This document shows, one piece after another, positions 9,206 through 19,756 of a stretch of 64,000 bases of DNA. The translations under genes were made by a program, and so were the position numbers. How positions within the stretch are numbered: the stretch's first letter is position 1; every line of letters begins with the position of its first letter. The notes below the pieces were generated by a model that searched no databases, was not told where the DNA came from, and worked only from the letters and a program-made list of their open reading frames with translations. Origin of the DNA: Tenrec ecaudatus (taxonomy: Eukaryota; Chordata; Mammalia; Afrosoricida; Tenrecidae); contig NC_134540.1 of NCBI RefSeq assembly GCF_050624435.1, forward strand, positions 106,235,739 through 106,299,738, written 5' to 3'.

Positions 9206-9944
9206 AGTGTATCTGTGGCCTTTTGTTTGGTTTCTCTTCCTCCTGGCAGCCATGGCGTGCGCACACACATACAGGGACACACGGAGGGGAAGGCAAAAGC
9301 GACCTGGTCTTGGCAGTGGGGATAGGAGACCACAGGGTGCCCAGGCCTTCCTTTGGGGTCTTGTTCCCTCCTGTGGTCCCAAGGGCACGGATGGTGAATG
9401 CAGCTCGGCTGGTCTCCTGCGACCTCACGGTCTCTTTCCTGAGCTGGGGGCCCGCCTGAAGCCATCTTTGTTTGTCATTCCAGCCTCGGGGGGGCACACG
9501 ATCTGCCCATCCACACCCCACAGACATGCGCATCCACATGCCGCACCTCGTTTTGAAAGCTCTCTACAAATGCAGCGTATTTTCATTACACTTCTTAAGC
9601 ATTCAATCAATAGACGCCCAGCATCCAACAGGTCGGGGTCTCTCCAGGACTTGCTTGGAAAGCCCCCGGCGCTCTGTCCTCACCACCATGCCTCACGCCC
9701 TAGAAGGGAAGCCTTTGAATCGTTTGCCAAGATTGCCCGCTCTCCAGCTGGCTCTCTTTGTCAGCGTGTACATTTGAGAGAGAGAGAGAGAGAGAGAACC
9801 TTTCATCCTGGCCATCGTGGTGAGTCTGAAGAGGAGATAGCTGTGACCATTTCTATTCCTTCCTCATCCTCATCGCTATCCAGAGCCTCAGTGGAGCCTT
9901 CTTTTTATGCACTATTCTCTCTTTCTCTATTTTTTCATTCCAGT
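9206..9944. other. Repeat-poor stretch with an (AG)n tract
   Basis: A clean (AG)n run covers 9776-9797. The 265-residue plus-strand frame (9177-9974) begins in the RTE tail and ends in the next RTE, has no recognisable domain, and is best seen as chance. Confidence 0.5.
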
Positions 9945-10315
9945 TGTTGCTGGGTGCCAGTGAGTCAGCTCTGATCCGTAGCAACCTTATGCACAACAGA
10001 ACCGAACACTGCGCGGTGCTCGGCCGCCCTTACAATTGTTCCGCTGCCTGAGCCCATCGAGGCAGCCACTGTGTCCGTCCGTCTTGTGGAGGGCCTTCCT
10101 TCTTGGCCTCCCTTCCGCTTTTCTAAACACGATGTCCTGCTCCAGGGACTGGTCTCTCCTGACAACATGTCTAAAGTATGGAAGATGAAACCTTGCCATC
10201 TTTGGCCTAAGGGGCTCTGGCTTTACCCAGTCCAATAGAGGCCGGTTTGTCCTCTTGGCACCCCATGAATATTCTTCTCCAGCACCACAATTCAAATGCA
10301 TTGGTTCTTCTATAG

Positions 10316-10508
10316 TAGTAGTTCCCAACCTTCCTAAGACCGCGCCCCTTTAATACAGTTCCTCGTGTGGTGGTGACCCCCTAACCATAAAGTTATTTTC
10401 ATTGCTATTTCCTAACTGTAATTTTGCTACTGTTATGAATCAGGTGACCCCTATGAAAGGGTCATTCGACTCACAAAGGGGTCACAGACTACAGGTTGAG
10501 AACCACTG
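10316..10508 (-). mobile_element. SPIN-type hAT MITE, copy 2
   Basis: Begins 'tagtagttcccaaccttcct' and ends 'aggttgagaaccactg'; the body carries 'tttgctactgttatgaatc' (reverse strand). Flanks 'ttctatag' (10308-10315) and 'ttttatgg' (10509-10516) match at 6 of 8 positions. It splits the RTE coding sequence, so SPIN was active after this RTE landed. Confidence 0.9.
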
Positions 10509-10551
10509 TTTTATGGTATTCCTTGTTCAATGTCCAACTTTCACATGCATA

Positions 10552-12049
10552 TGAAAGGGTACCCCCCAAAAAAATCAGAATTGTTTTCAAACTTATGTAT
10601 TTAATTTTTTTTTACCAAACAACCTATCACCTTCAAAGTACTCTGCATTACACTTAATACATTTTTCAAATCTGCTGTGTTGGTCTGGATTGACTAGAGA
10701 AACAAATTCAGGGCGACTCATATGTGTTAGAGAGAAATTTATGTCAAAGAGCAATTGTACATTAAGAAAACATCTCGGTTCAGTCCATAAGTCCAACATT
10801 AGCTTATATATCCTTACCAGTCTATAAATTCCTCTTCAGACTCACGCAGTACATGCATCGGAAGATCCCAGGCCAGTGGGTGGAAAGTCTTGTGGATCCA
10901 GTGGCAATGGAAGCATCTTAGTGCTGGCATGGGTCTCCCTGGCTCCTCCAGCTCCAGAGCTCTGGCTCTATCAGCAGAGCTCCATGTGGCTTATCAATAG
11001 GAATGTCTGTCAGGGAGACAAAGCAGAGAGGGCATGCATCTGGTCTCCAGTGAGCTATTTATCTCCATCACACCTCCAAATGAAGTCATCAAGTTGCGAC
11101 ATGATTGACAGGCTAAGTCCACCCCTTCACTTATAGCAGTCTCAAGTTGACACCAGATTATGTAACCACCACATCTGCAATTCCATTCTTGAAAACATTT
11201 TTCAAGCTCATCTGTTTGAATGGTTGACAGCATCTCCTTCATTTTTTTTTTCTTCAGCTCTTCTATGTCATCAAATCACTGTCCTTTCACAACCTTCTTC
11301 TTTCATGGAAACCAAAAGAAGTTGCATGGAGCCAGGTCAGTTGAGTCAGGTGCATGAGGGCAAGAGAGGTACGCTGTTTTTTGTTTTGTTTTGTTTTTTA
11401 CCAAAAGCTGGTGCACTAAGCTGGCTGCATGAGTAGGTGCATTGTCATGGTGACCAAACCAGTCCCCATCTGTCACAAATCAGGCCTTTTTTGTTACACA
11501 CTGTTACGCTATCTTTTCAGAACCTCTAAATAGAAATTTTGATTAACAGCCTGACCTGCTGGAGTGAAATTCAAATGCACTACAAGTCAACATTTTCATC
11601 TGTTTAGGAAGTTGACAGATGTCCACAACAAGGTTTGTCATCAATCAACATTTTACTTTTTTGAAACAAGAAAACTACTCACACAATTGAGTTTTCTCCC
11701 AAGAGCTCTTCTTGTAAGCTGTGCTCAACATCAAAACAGTTTCTGAAGCATTTTTCCAACAGGAAACAAAGTTTCACAATCCCACGCTGTTCTCTTAAAT
11801 CGGCCATCACAAAAAACAAGGTTCAAGTGAAACTGCTTTTACGAAAAAAATTCACTTGTGTTCAGAGAGAACCTGAGAACCTTCCCAGCTGTGCCATTGG
11901 GTGCACTAACTCAGAGTAAATTGCTTTATGCTCTCAGAGCATGAAAAATGCATACTACAAAAGCTCTGCCCAGTGGAGCTTTTTCCCGGAGTGTGTGTGT
12001 GTGTGTGTGTGTGTGTTTGTTTTTTGAGGTGGGGACGATTCCCCTCTCA
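10552..12049 (-). mobile_element. Mariner transposon, internally deleted, holding an LTR
   Basis: The element sits at a TA duplication (10550-10551, 12050-12051) within RTE sequence. Without the nested LTR it is 995 bp, against 1,343 bp for the second copy; a central segment of roughly 0.4 kb, including the first catalytic Asp, is deleted. The minus strand still encodes 'GDWFGHHDNAPTHAA', around the second catalytic Asp of the mariner D,D34D transposase. A (GT)n tract at 11996-12017 lies near the right end. Terminal repeats are recognisable but diverged. Confidence 0.85.
10676..11173 (-). mobile_element. ERVL/MLT2-like solo LTR inserted in mariner
   Basis: A TG...CA block of 498 bp is flanked by a perfect 5-bp repeat 'tctgc' (10671-10675, 11174-11178). 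It is the cleanest copy of the family here. Minus-strand order is 'tgtggtggttacataatctg'...'atttctctctaacacatat'...'gaccaacaca', which resembles MLT2. No internal viral sequence. It is the youngest layer of an RTE > mariner > LTR nest. Confidence 0.9.
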
Positions 12050-13044
12050 TATGATATAATCGAGGATACCATGCTTGGGTCAGATGTATCTTAGTCCACA
12101 GAGTAACATCCTTGCTCTTCAAAACTCTAAAGCGGTCTTGTGCAGCAGATTTACCAAATACAATACGCCTTTTGATCTCTCAACTGCTGCTTCTATGAGC
12201 ATTGATTATGGATCCAAGCAAGACAGAGTCCTTGACAACTTCAACCTTGTCTCCATTTGGCATGGTGTTACCTATTGGTCCAATTGTGAGGCTTTGGGTC
12301 TTCCTATATTGAGTTGAAATCCCTACTGAAGTCTACAATTCTTGATCTTCATCAGTAAGAGCTTCAAGTCCCCTTCACTTTCAGCAGACAAGGTTGTGGC
12401 ATCTGCATATCGAAGGTTGTTAAGAAACCTTCCTCCAAATGCCGATGCCACACCCTCTTCGGAATCTGCCTGCACTTTTCTGGCAGCCCCCTGTCAGTGC
12501 ACTGCTGCAACCGTTATTGTCGGATGGTCTTAAGCAAAATTGTCTTGCGTGTGATGGGAATGATACCATTCTATAGTTTGAGCGTTATGTTGGGTCACTT
12601 GTCTTTGGACTGGGCACAGATACGGATCTCTTTCAATCCGTTAGCCAAGTAGCTGTCTCCAAATGTTCTGGCACAGAGGAGTAGGTGTTTCCAGTGCTTC
12701 TTCAGCTTTCTGCGACCTTTCCGTGGGTAGTCCATCAATTCCTGGAGCCGTGGTTTTAGCTAATGCATCCAGTGCAGTTTAAACTTTCTTCAGCACCATT
12801 GGCTCTTGTTCACATGCTACCTCTTGAAATGGTGGAATGTTGACTAGCTCTTCTCGGTGCAGGGATGCTGTATTCCCTCCATCTTCTCTCGATGCTTCCT
12901 GCATCATTCAATAGTTTGCTCACAGAATCTTTCAAGATTGCTACTCGAGGCTCGAGGTCTTTCTCTTGCGTTCTTTCTGTTTCAGATATGCTGAACCTGT
13001 TCTTCCTTTTTGGCTTTCTAGTGCTAAAATGAGGGATGCTAATT

Positions 13045-14200
13045 CCACCACTTGTCTGTCAGCTTGTCACACTGAGGTGGCTTGCAGGCTGTGGTGATGG
13101 TGGAAGTTAGGTCACTGGTTGTACAAGTGAGCAGGTTCCAGTGGAGCTTCCAGACTAAGAACAGGCCATGAAGAAGTATGGGAACCAGAAAGGTTTCTCC
13201 CAAGTTGTTTCCCCAAATATGCCCAATTTAGCTGCTTGCTACATGTGGCGAATGACTATACACTTGGAGGTCAACAGGAGTAGGTCAGGGGTTATTCTCC
13301 CTAAAGGTTATCAGCCATCTAGAGCAAGCAGACACCACTGTTTATCCCACAACAAGTAGGACCCACTCCCTTCTGATAGGATAGTAATTGACTGTTTCCT
13401 TGTAGGAGACCCCAGAGAGGTCAAGCCCACCCAAGGGTGACCAAGGTTAGGCCGTCATCATGAATCTAGGGTCTGCCCTTCTTGTCACATGTATACCTCT
13501 AGTCCCCCACATTCCTATGGGCACACCCTTAGTTAATCCCCTTCCTGTCACACTTACGCCTATCGTACATTCCCTTCCTATGATGTGTCTGCCTATCGTA
13601 CTGCCCCTTCCTGTGACACGTGGTTACCTGTAATCACGCCCTCCTAAGTAGGGGCAACCCTTGGTTAGCAATAAAGTTGGGTCTCCTGCTCTCGCTCCCG
13701 GGCTCTCCCCACGAGGACCACCAAGCAGGGTTAAGGTGAGCGTGTTACCATGAAATGCGTCTGACTCCATTCCTTCAGTCTCTCTTCTAGCTCTCATGCT
13801 CTCTATGACTTTATTATAATCTTTGTGTGTCTCAACCCTACAATTGTGCTTACTGAAGCCGTGATTAGTTGTGGGGGGCTGGTCTTTTCCCCCACAAGGA
13901 AGCACTCGGCTCCCCACTTTAGAAGATGCTTCTGGAGAAAAAGCTGCTGAAAAAGCTTCACATCGTTGTCAAATACTGAACGCCTAAACAAGGAAGCAGA
14001 ACACGACCAGAGGCCCTGTGGAGGACGGCCCTTCAGGTCTGAGGGCCCGGGAATTGTGCCTAAGGAGGGGCCGATTCCATAGAGTGGAGTAGACCAGGGT
14101 CAAGCCTGTGGGAGTGGGTCCTTCGGGATCTCCGTTTACTGATGGGGCACGACTCAAGGTAGAAAGGAGCAGGTGGAAGAATCTTCAGGCCAATGGTTTC
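13045..14200 (+). mobile_element. RTE LINE 5' region, split by an LTR
   Basis: Left piece 13045-13176 ('gtcagcttgtcacactgagg', 'ggttccagtggagcttccag') and right piece 13897-14200 ('ctccgtttactgatgggg', 'gcacgactcaaggtagaaa') correspond to the leader and start of the RTE first domain. The endonuclease and RT are absent. It lies head-to-head with the minus-strand RTE that ends near 13020, about 25 bp away. Confidence 0.65.
13177..13896 (+). mobile_element. Class-II-like solo LTR, second copy
   Basis: A 720-bp relative of 564-1285. It starts TATGGG (TG decayed to TA) and ends CCCACA, flanked by 'aagaag' (13171-13176) and 'aggaag' (13897-13902), one mismatch in six. Shared blocks include 'gtctgcccttcttgtcacat' and 'agcaataaagttggg' (poly(A) signal). 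The LTR has no internal proviral region beside it. Confidence 0.8.
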
Positions 14201-15298
14201 TCCAAAATGCTTACAAAGCTGCCCCTTCTCTACCAGGCACCGTTCATTGGCCTGTTCTTCACAGCCCCAAAGCACTTTTGGAGTTTGTGGAGGTTGACAG
14301 GTCAAATCCCCCAGCTGCTTTGTGAGACAAGGACTTGGAAAGGCCATGGCTGTCCTGTGCAGATTCGTTCTCTGCTCAGCACCCTTCCCGCTGCTGCAGC
14401 CACTCAGGACAAGGCTGGTTGAGGCTGACCCCAGGATCGAGAGAGAATCCACTCTGTAATCTTCTGCACTGACAACGAGAAAGGCTTAAATTCTGATCTG
14501 GCTGGTTATATCCAGAGAGCTATTCTTCTAAAATGTTTTGTCCTTAAAAATTTTTTTCTATCTGCTTAGTCATTTAGAAAAAAAAGGTGGGGACTCCACT
14601 AAATTTATCAAAGGTTAATCTAGGTATATGTTACAGAAATACAACATAATCACATCTAAACAATATGGACACATTTGGGCTTACATACTTGAGCCGTCAA
14701 GGGTGATTGATGTAGCTATTCTACAGGGTTATCTATCAGGAGCCCAGCCCTTCAGGAATTTTTCAGTCTTTCTCTATCCATGCTATTCTTGCCTGGTTCT
14801 AAACTCGCTACCTTTCCTGGCCATACGAAGGCTATGTTCATGGTCATACTTCCCGAGAAAAGCCCAATGTGAGAGAGACGGAGACAGATGGAGGGAAGAG
14901 ACTTCCCTTTTCAACAAAAGTCCTTTCTTTCATTCTGATTGGGTGGATGGACAGCAATGCCGACCCCTATCTGAACTGATAACTGTCGTCCAAGACTGTC
15001 AGGCAGCAACTGATTCAGTCCTGAGAAGCTGGGATGCTAGGACACGGCAGAGGAATGAGAACCTAAAACTCAGAGTGACCATGGACTGGAGCCAGAAGAA
15101 GAGTCCTTGGGGGACACTGAAAAGAGAAGCTTGGAGAAGGTGAGATAGGGAAAACAACCAGTGGGGGTACGGGAAGGAGGGGAAGAGCAAAGCTCATCTG
15201 GCAGTGGGTCAGTCAGGGCCCCAGCAGAAAGCAGATGGCAAACCCAAATGAGATACAGGAGAAGTGTCTGATACAGGAATTGTCAAGAAGAGTGTACG
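14201..15298. other. Repeat-poor stretch
   Basis: A 171-residue plus frame (14628-15143) has an AT-rich start and no domain or homologue that I recognise; no flanking splice signals or Kozak context support it. Nothing else stands out. Confidence 0.45.
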
Positions 15299-15299
15299 G

Positions 15300-15465
15300 A
15301 GCCCTGTGGTCTAGTGGTTACAAGTTGGGCTGCGATCCTCCTGGTCAACAGTTTGAGACCACCCGCAGCTCCTCCAGAGAAAGACTGGACTTTCATCTCC
15401 CATAAACAGTCACAGGGGGTGTGCTGTGAGTCAGCATTGACTCAATGGCAGTGAGTTTGGTCTTG
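15300..15465 (+). mobile_element. AfroSINE, internally deleted
   Basis: Head 'gagccctgtggtctagtgg', middle 'agaaagactggactttcatc' and end 'gcattgactcaatggcagtg'. About 30 bp between 'cagtcacaggggg' and 'tgtgctgtgagtc' are missing compared with complete copies. Confidence 0.85.
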
Positions 15466-15588
15466 GAAACAAGAGTGTGGACAAGGCTGATGGAAACAAA
15501 CAACACACGGTCATTCAGTCCCTGCATTAGGAAACCACTGTACTGATGCTGGAGTTAAGGGGTAAGGTGGGAGAGCAGTCACCAACAC

Positions 15589-15590
<2 letters not shown>

Positions 15591-15624
<34 letters not shown>
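15591..15624. repeat. (AG)n microsatellite
   Basis: Seventeen perfect 'ag' units. They create a Glu/Arg run in an overlapping open frame, which is not a gene. Confidence 0.95.
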
Positions 15625-15625
<1 letters not shown>

Positions 15626-16004
15626 AGCTTCAGCTAGAGGAGACGGTTGTGGTCCTTGGTGGAGGGATGTGGTGAACCCGAGGAAATACCCTGGCCTCAC
15701 TCCTCCTGCTGTCCATTGGCTGAATCCAGTCTGAAGCAGAAGTCAAAGGTTAGCTTAGCAGTTGTTGCGATTCATTCCAGACCAACGTCCAAGGTCAGCG
15801 AGGAGATGGATGGAGAGTGGAAATGGAAGGGTTTAGGGGAAATAGTCAGGAGCTTTCAGGGAATGTGGTTTTATCCAGACCCTTCTAAGAGAGGTGGCCA
15901 ATATGCAGAGTACACTTTCTCAAAGATAAGACACCTAAGAGAGAGAACAATACTGGATTCTAGCCACAAACTGCTTTGTTTCTGGTACTCTGAACTGAAA
16001 AGAC
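15625..16004. other. Unrecognised stretch
   Basis: A 140-residue plus frame (15647-16069) runs from here into the next SINE. I see no domain and no known repeat. Confidence 0.4.
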
Positions 16005-16195
16005 AGGTGGAGCAGTGGCCAGGCAGTAAGCTACTAACTGAAAGGTGGCAGGTCAGACCCACCAGCTGATCCAAGAGATAAAGATGTGGCATCTGCTTCC
16101 TAAGCACGACAGTCTTAGAAATCCTGGGCGATAATTCTGCCTTGTCCTTTGGCATCACTTTAAGTTGGAATCAGTTCAATAGACAACCAACAGGT
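16005..16195 (+). mobile_element. AfroSINE, diverged
   Basis: 'ctactaactgaaaggtggc', 'ggtcagacccaccagctgat' and 'taagttggaatcagttcaat' are in the right order. The head is worn. Confidence 0.75.
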
Positions 16196-16514
16196 TTTTA
16201 ACCTGCCAAGAGAGTGTGGAAATGGCTTGAAGTAAGGGCAAATGAGAAGAAATGGGGTGAAAGTCATAGATATCAAAGCCATAGGTCACAAAGACGGAGG
16301 ATATGAACCATAAACATGATGTTGAACTTTGATATTATTGCCTCACTTTTGTCCCCAGCATTTTTTAATATCCTATGACCAAATACTTGCAGGGAAATGT
16401 GCTGATCAAATTTTCTTACGCCTGCTTAGTAGCTGGTATTAATCAGCTTGTCGGTTTTGCCAAGTAGAATGGGCCTTAAGGATGATGATCATTTTCATCA
16501 GGTTGATAGACTCG

Positions 16515-16577
16515 TGTGCGTGTGTGTGTGTGTGCGTGTGTGTGTGCGCGCGTGCGTGCGTGTGTGTGTGCGTGTGT
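16515..16577. repeat. (TG)n microsatellite with CG interruptions
   Basis: A TG-rich run broken by 'cg' and 'cgcgcgtgcg'. It retains several CpGs, unusual in an otherwise CpG-poor region. Confidence 0.9.
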
Positions 16578-16861
16578 ACTGAGGGCTGAGAGTCCATGCC
16601 TTCAGATCCCACCTCGCTCCTCCCTAGGGCCCACGCAGGCTTTGCCAAGGTTGTGCTCCTGCCCTAGAAGGTGACTACAGTGGACTACTTGTTCTTAACT
16701 CGGGTGCCCCTGGCATGTTCAATTTGGGCTTTAATCAAAACATGGCCCAGAAAATTATTCAGATATGTTATTGTAACTCTGAAAATGAGGACTTTGACTA
16801 GCAAAATGAAATGACGATGAATTGAAAGACGTATCTTAGAATAAAGCAAATAACCAGATTC

Positions 16862-17297
16862 CTGTAAAAATTCTGACAACAGTTTTGGCCCACATATTTC
16901 CAAGGACGGAGAACTCAGAATGATCATCATAGCGCCGGCACAGAACAAAGCCATCAATTACTGTCCCTTCCTGAACAAGCCGGGCTTTCATCCTTGCTAA
17001 ATTGTAGAAAAGATTAAGTGGTTGTCTTCGTGAGAATGTAAAATGTTTTTCAATTAAAAGATAAATTTGAGGAAGAAGATTTTATTTATAGCTGATAATA
17101 ACCTTATTAGTCAAATTAATGAATCCATGTTCAATAGCTGTCCAGTAAATGATAATTTCCATATTATAACCATTATTCTGAGCTTCTGAACCACTAGGTG
17201 CATACATTGTAGCAGTTAGGACTGGAGTTTTATGACCAAATTGGGTTGGAAGATCACTTATAAAAAAAGAACCAGCTTTAATAACAATTACTTCCAT
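16862..17297 (-). pseudogene. Degraded coding segment of an unidentified protein, probably a retrocopy
   Basis: On the minus strand one frame stays open across about 145 codons apart from a single stop (TAA near 17082). The first 71 codons start 'MEVIVIKAGSFFISDL' and after the stop the same frame continues with 'RRQPLNLFYNLARMKARLV' and 'VIDGFVLCRRYDDHSEF'. The residue mix looks like a globular protein rather than antisense repeat. I could not name it. Its upstream edge abuts a MIR at 17297, and downstream the frame breaks near 16862. No intron-like signals are seen. It could instead be a decayed exon or an old LINE domain. Confidence 0.4.
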
Positions 17298-17440
17298 TTA
17301 TGAAGTGCTTACCATGCCTGAGAAGAGGTTACATGTAAACCCTTTACACTTTTTTCTAATCAGTCCAACGGGGTCAACTCGATTTTCACTCCAGGTTACA
17401 GATGGAGCCCAAGGCCGGCGAAGTGGAAGGGCATGCTTCC
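17298..17440 (-). mobile_element. MIR SINE
   Basis: 'tatgaagtgcttaccatgcc' leads into 'ttacatgtaaaccctttaca' and 'ggttacagatggagcccaag', the reverse complement of MIR from its 3' end to its core. Confidence 0.7.
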
Positions 17441-17605
17441 AGCCCCTTGATTTACAGTCCCAAGGAATGTTCTCCTCTTCTTAAACACAAAAGCTCCGAC
17501 TTGATTTTAAGAAGGGTTATAGTTCAAGTGTGCAGTCCCGGGTAATGTAAAAAGTAATAACATTTCATTGCTGGTCCCAATTGCTGGCCAAGGTCAGACA
17601 TTCAA

Positions 17606-17748
17606 ATCCTTCTAGAGGCATCTTGGAAAGAAGACTTGACAATCTGCTTTTGAAAATCATTGAAATCCTGGTGAAGCACAGTTTGACTCTGACACATCTG
17701 GGGCCACCATGAGTCAGAATCAACTCGCCAGCAACTGGTTGGAAGTTC
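17606..17748 (+). mobile_element. AfroSINE variant, 3' part
   Basis: 'aagaagacttgacaatctgc', 'cacagtttgactctgacac' and 'tgagtcagaatcaactcg' mark the 'ggcctggcaatctacttc' subtype. The tRNA-like head is missing. Confidence 0.75.
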
Positions 17749-18539
17749 AAGTGTAAGTTGATAAGGATCTCACTTTTAAGGTAGAACATGAGGATAGAAA
17801 AAAGGGACATGCAACAATGAAGACAGGGATTCTCCCTAAATTAATTGATAAATTGAACAAAATCAATATAAAAATACGAAAGATGTTTCTTGGTTTGCTT
17901 ACTTGCTTGAGGAATTTATGGATTGTGTCCTGGAACTAGATAGGCTAATTCTAAAACTTACCTGCAAGACTGAGCATGTAACAATGTCAGGAAATTGTCC
18001 CAGTTGAAGATCACTGAGGAAGGATTGCCCTACATGAGGGCCTGAGATGTTTTCCTACTTGCAAGTTAACACGGTAGACAAGGGACTCTTGTAGCAAAGT
18101 ATCAGCCTTATCCAATTCTCTTTCATTGCCTTCCAGCCCTGACTTTCCACTAGGTGGACCGAAGGGCCAGGTGGCAGCTATACACACGGGGGCTGCTTTA
18201 CTGAAAGGGATCGCTGAATCTAGGGAATGCAGACCCTTTATAATTGACATAACCATGCCTGCCCTTTGTTCCAAAGGCAACACTCAAGCTTCCAGAGCTG
18301 TTTTCCTTACAAATATCCTTGGGGAAAAAAATCCAGAGCAAAAGCAGTTCCTACGTCTGCTCACAATATTGTGTCAAAATGCAAGAGACACCCCCCCACC
18401 CAAACAAGTCTCTCAATAGATAATAAAAGATACTATACAACCTCTCTAAGACAACTGACAACATCCGAATTAAATCAGGGAATACTGGTACACCAAAACG
18501 CAAACAAATAGGATGGGAAGTTGTGATCAAAAGACATCT
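17749..18539. other. AT-rich stretch, probably old repeat
   Basis: I see no confident match. The end (from about 18500) grades into the old L1 below. Confidence 0.35.
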
Positions 18540-19430
18540 CAGTTACTGGAAATTTAGAATATAATAAAGGCACAATATCAAATTGGTGGAAGAAAACCTG
18601 AACTTTGTAGCAAATGGTATTAAGAAAATAGGGTGGTTCGTTAGCTTCAGGACCAGGGGTGTGAGGGGCGATGCTGGGAGAGTGGAGGGTGGGTGGGTTG
18701 GAAAGGGGGAACTGATTGCAGGGATCTGCATGTGACCTCCTCCCTGGGAGATGGACGGCAGAGAAGGGGGGAAAGGGAGATTCCGGATAGGGCAAGATAT
18801 GACAAAAATAACAATCTATATATTATCGAGGGCTCATGAGGGAGGGGGGAGCGGCGAGGGAGGGGGGTGGAAAAGGAGGACCTGGTGCAGGGGGCTTAAG
18901 TGGAGAGCAAATGCCTTGAGAATGATTAGGGCAAAGAATGTACAGATGTGCTTTATACAATTGATATATGTATATGTGTGGATTGTGATGGAAGTTGTAT
19001 GAGCCCCCTAATAAAATGTAAAAAAAGAAAATGATTAGGGCAGGGAATGTGCAGATGTGCTTTATACAATTGATGTATGTATATGTATGGATTGTGATAA
19101 GAGTTGTATGAGCCCCTAATAAAATGTTTTAAAAAAAAAAAGAAAATAGGGTGGTTAACTGGGGAGGGAAAAACTATTGTATCCATATATCACTCTGTAC
19201 TCAGAATAAATTCCAAATGAAGCAATGATTTAAATGGTTTTTTAAATTAATAGGAAAACATGCACACTCAAATCATAATTACACATACTATTCTTCTGAA
19301 AGTAGTCAGATAAAAATGTCACTTTTTCTGAAAGTTTCTATGTTTTTTAGGGACTAGCAAATATAGAAGAAATTAACCATTATCCTAATAATTTGATTAA
19401 GACTAGAATTATCAATGGAGGGTAAAACCA
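18540..19430 (+). mobile_element. Old L1 ORF2 remnant, split by a young L1
   Basis: Pieces 18540-18638 and 19157-19430 read 'aatggtattaagaaaatagg', 'ctctgtactcagaataaat' and 'ccaaatgaagcaatgattta', a worn version of the late ORF2 region ('..ctggatatccacatgc..aaaatggattaaagac'). No frame is intact. A 210-bp part (19185-19400) recurs at 25225-25440. Confidence 0.6.
18639..19139 (+). mobile_element. Young L1 3'-UTR insertion with dimeric tail
   Basis: A perfect 17-bp duplication 'aagaaaatagggtggtt' (18622-18638, 19140-19156) defines the edges. Inside are 'caggaccaggggtgtgagg', a long purine tract, then the terminal module twice: 'tgattagggcaaagaatg'..'cctaataaaatgt', an A-rich linker, 'tgattagggcagggaatg'..'ccctaataaaatgt', then A(10). 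Each module keeps its own AATAAA. No ORF2 is present. Confidence 0.9.
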
Positions 19431-19636
19431 CTGAGTGAGAGTTAAAACCACTGAATGAAAGTATGGAAGTTTGCTAAGCATATAGGCTATTTCATATCTC
19501 GAAGTCTTTCCCTATTTTTACAGATTGAACGGTATCTGCAAAAAAAAAATGTGTTGTAAATTCTAGCCTCTATTTTAACTCCACCAACTGCTGCAATTTA
19601 AGGCTATCTCCTCCCATAAAGATTTAAAGCTTCAGA

Positions 19637-19705
19637 AAGCCAATATCGGGCTGCTATGAGTTGGAATCAATTCAATGGTGGTGTGTTGGTTTGAGTTTTT
19701 ATACC
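19637..19705 (+). mobile_element. AfroSINE 3'-end fragment
   Basis: 'ggctgctatgagttggaatc' and 'aattcaatggtggtgtgttg' plus a T-rich end. The body is missing. Confidence 0.65.
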
Positions 19706-19756
19706 TCTGGTTATAAGGAGCCAGGGTGGTGGAGTGGGTTAAGAGTTAGGCTGCTA

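Larger units (their letters stand above)
9945..13020 (-). mobile_element. RTE/BovB-like LINE, 3' two thirds, with nested SPIN, mariner and LTR
   Basis: RTE pieces occupy 9945-10315, 10517-10549 and 12052-13020. On the minus strand they encode remnants of reverse transcriptase: 'NLRYADATTLSAESEGDL' (the YADD box decayed to YADA) near 12390, and an upstream 'TTAPGIDGLPTE' motif near 12740. The C-terminal part at 9987-10328 gives 'HFRHVVRRDQSLEQDIVF'-like sequence. Multiple frameshifts and stops kill the ORF. RTE proteins carry an AP endonuclease and an RT; only the RT and tail are present here. SPIN 2 and the first mariner interrupt it. Confidence 0.85.

Noticed and set aside
9177-9974. 265-residue plus frame as a coding exon
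   Set aside because: It begins in an RTE tail, ends in the next RTE, crosses an (AG)n tract and contains no recognised domain.
14628-15143. 171-residue plus frame as a gene
   Set aside because: No recognisable domain, no splice or Kozak support, and composition like translated noncoding DNA.
17082-17297. Nuclear mitochondrial insertion
   Set aside because: The AT-rich look suggested it, but the translation matches no mitochondrial protein that I know and no tRNA punctuation is present.
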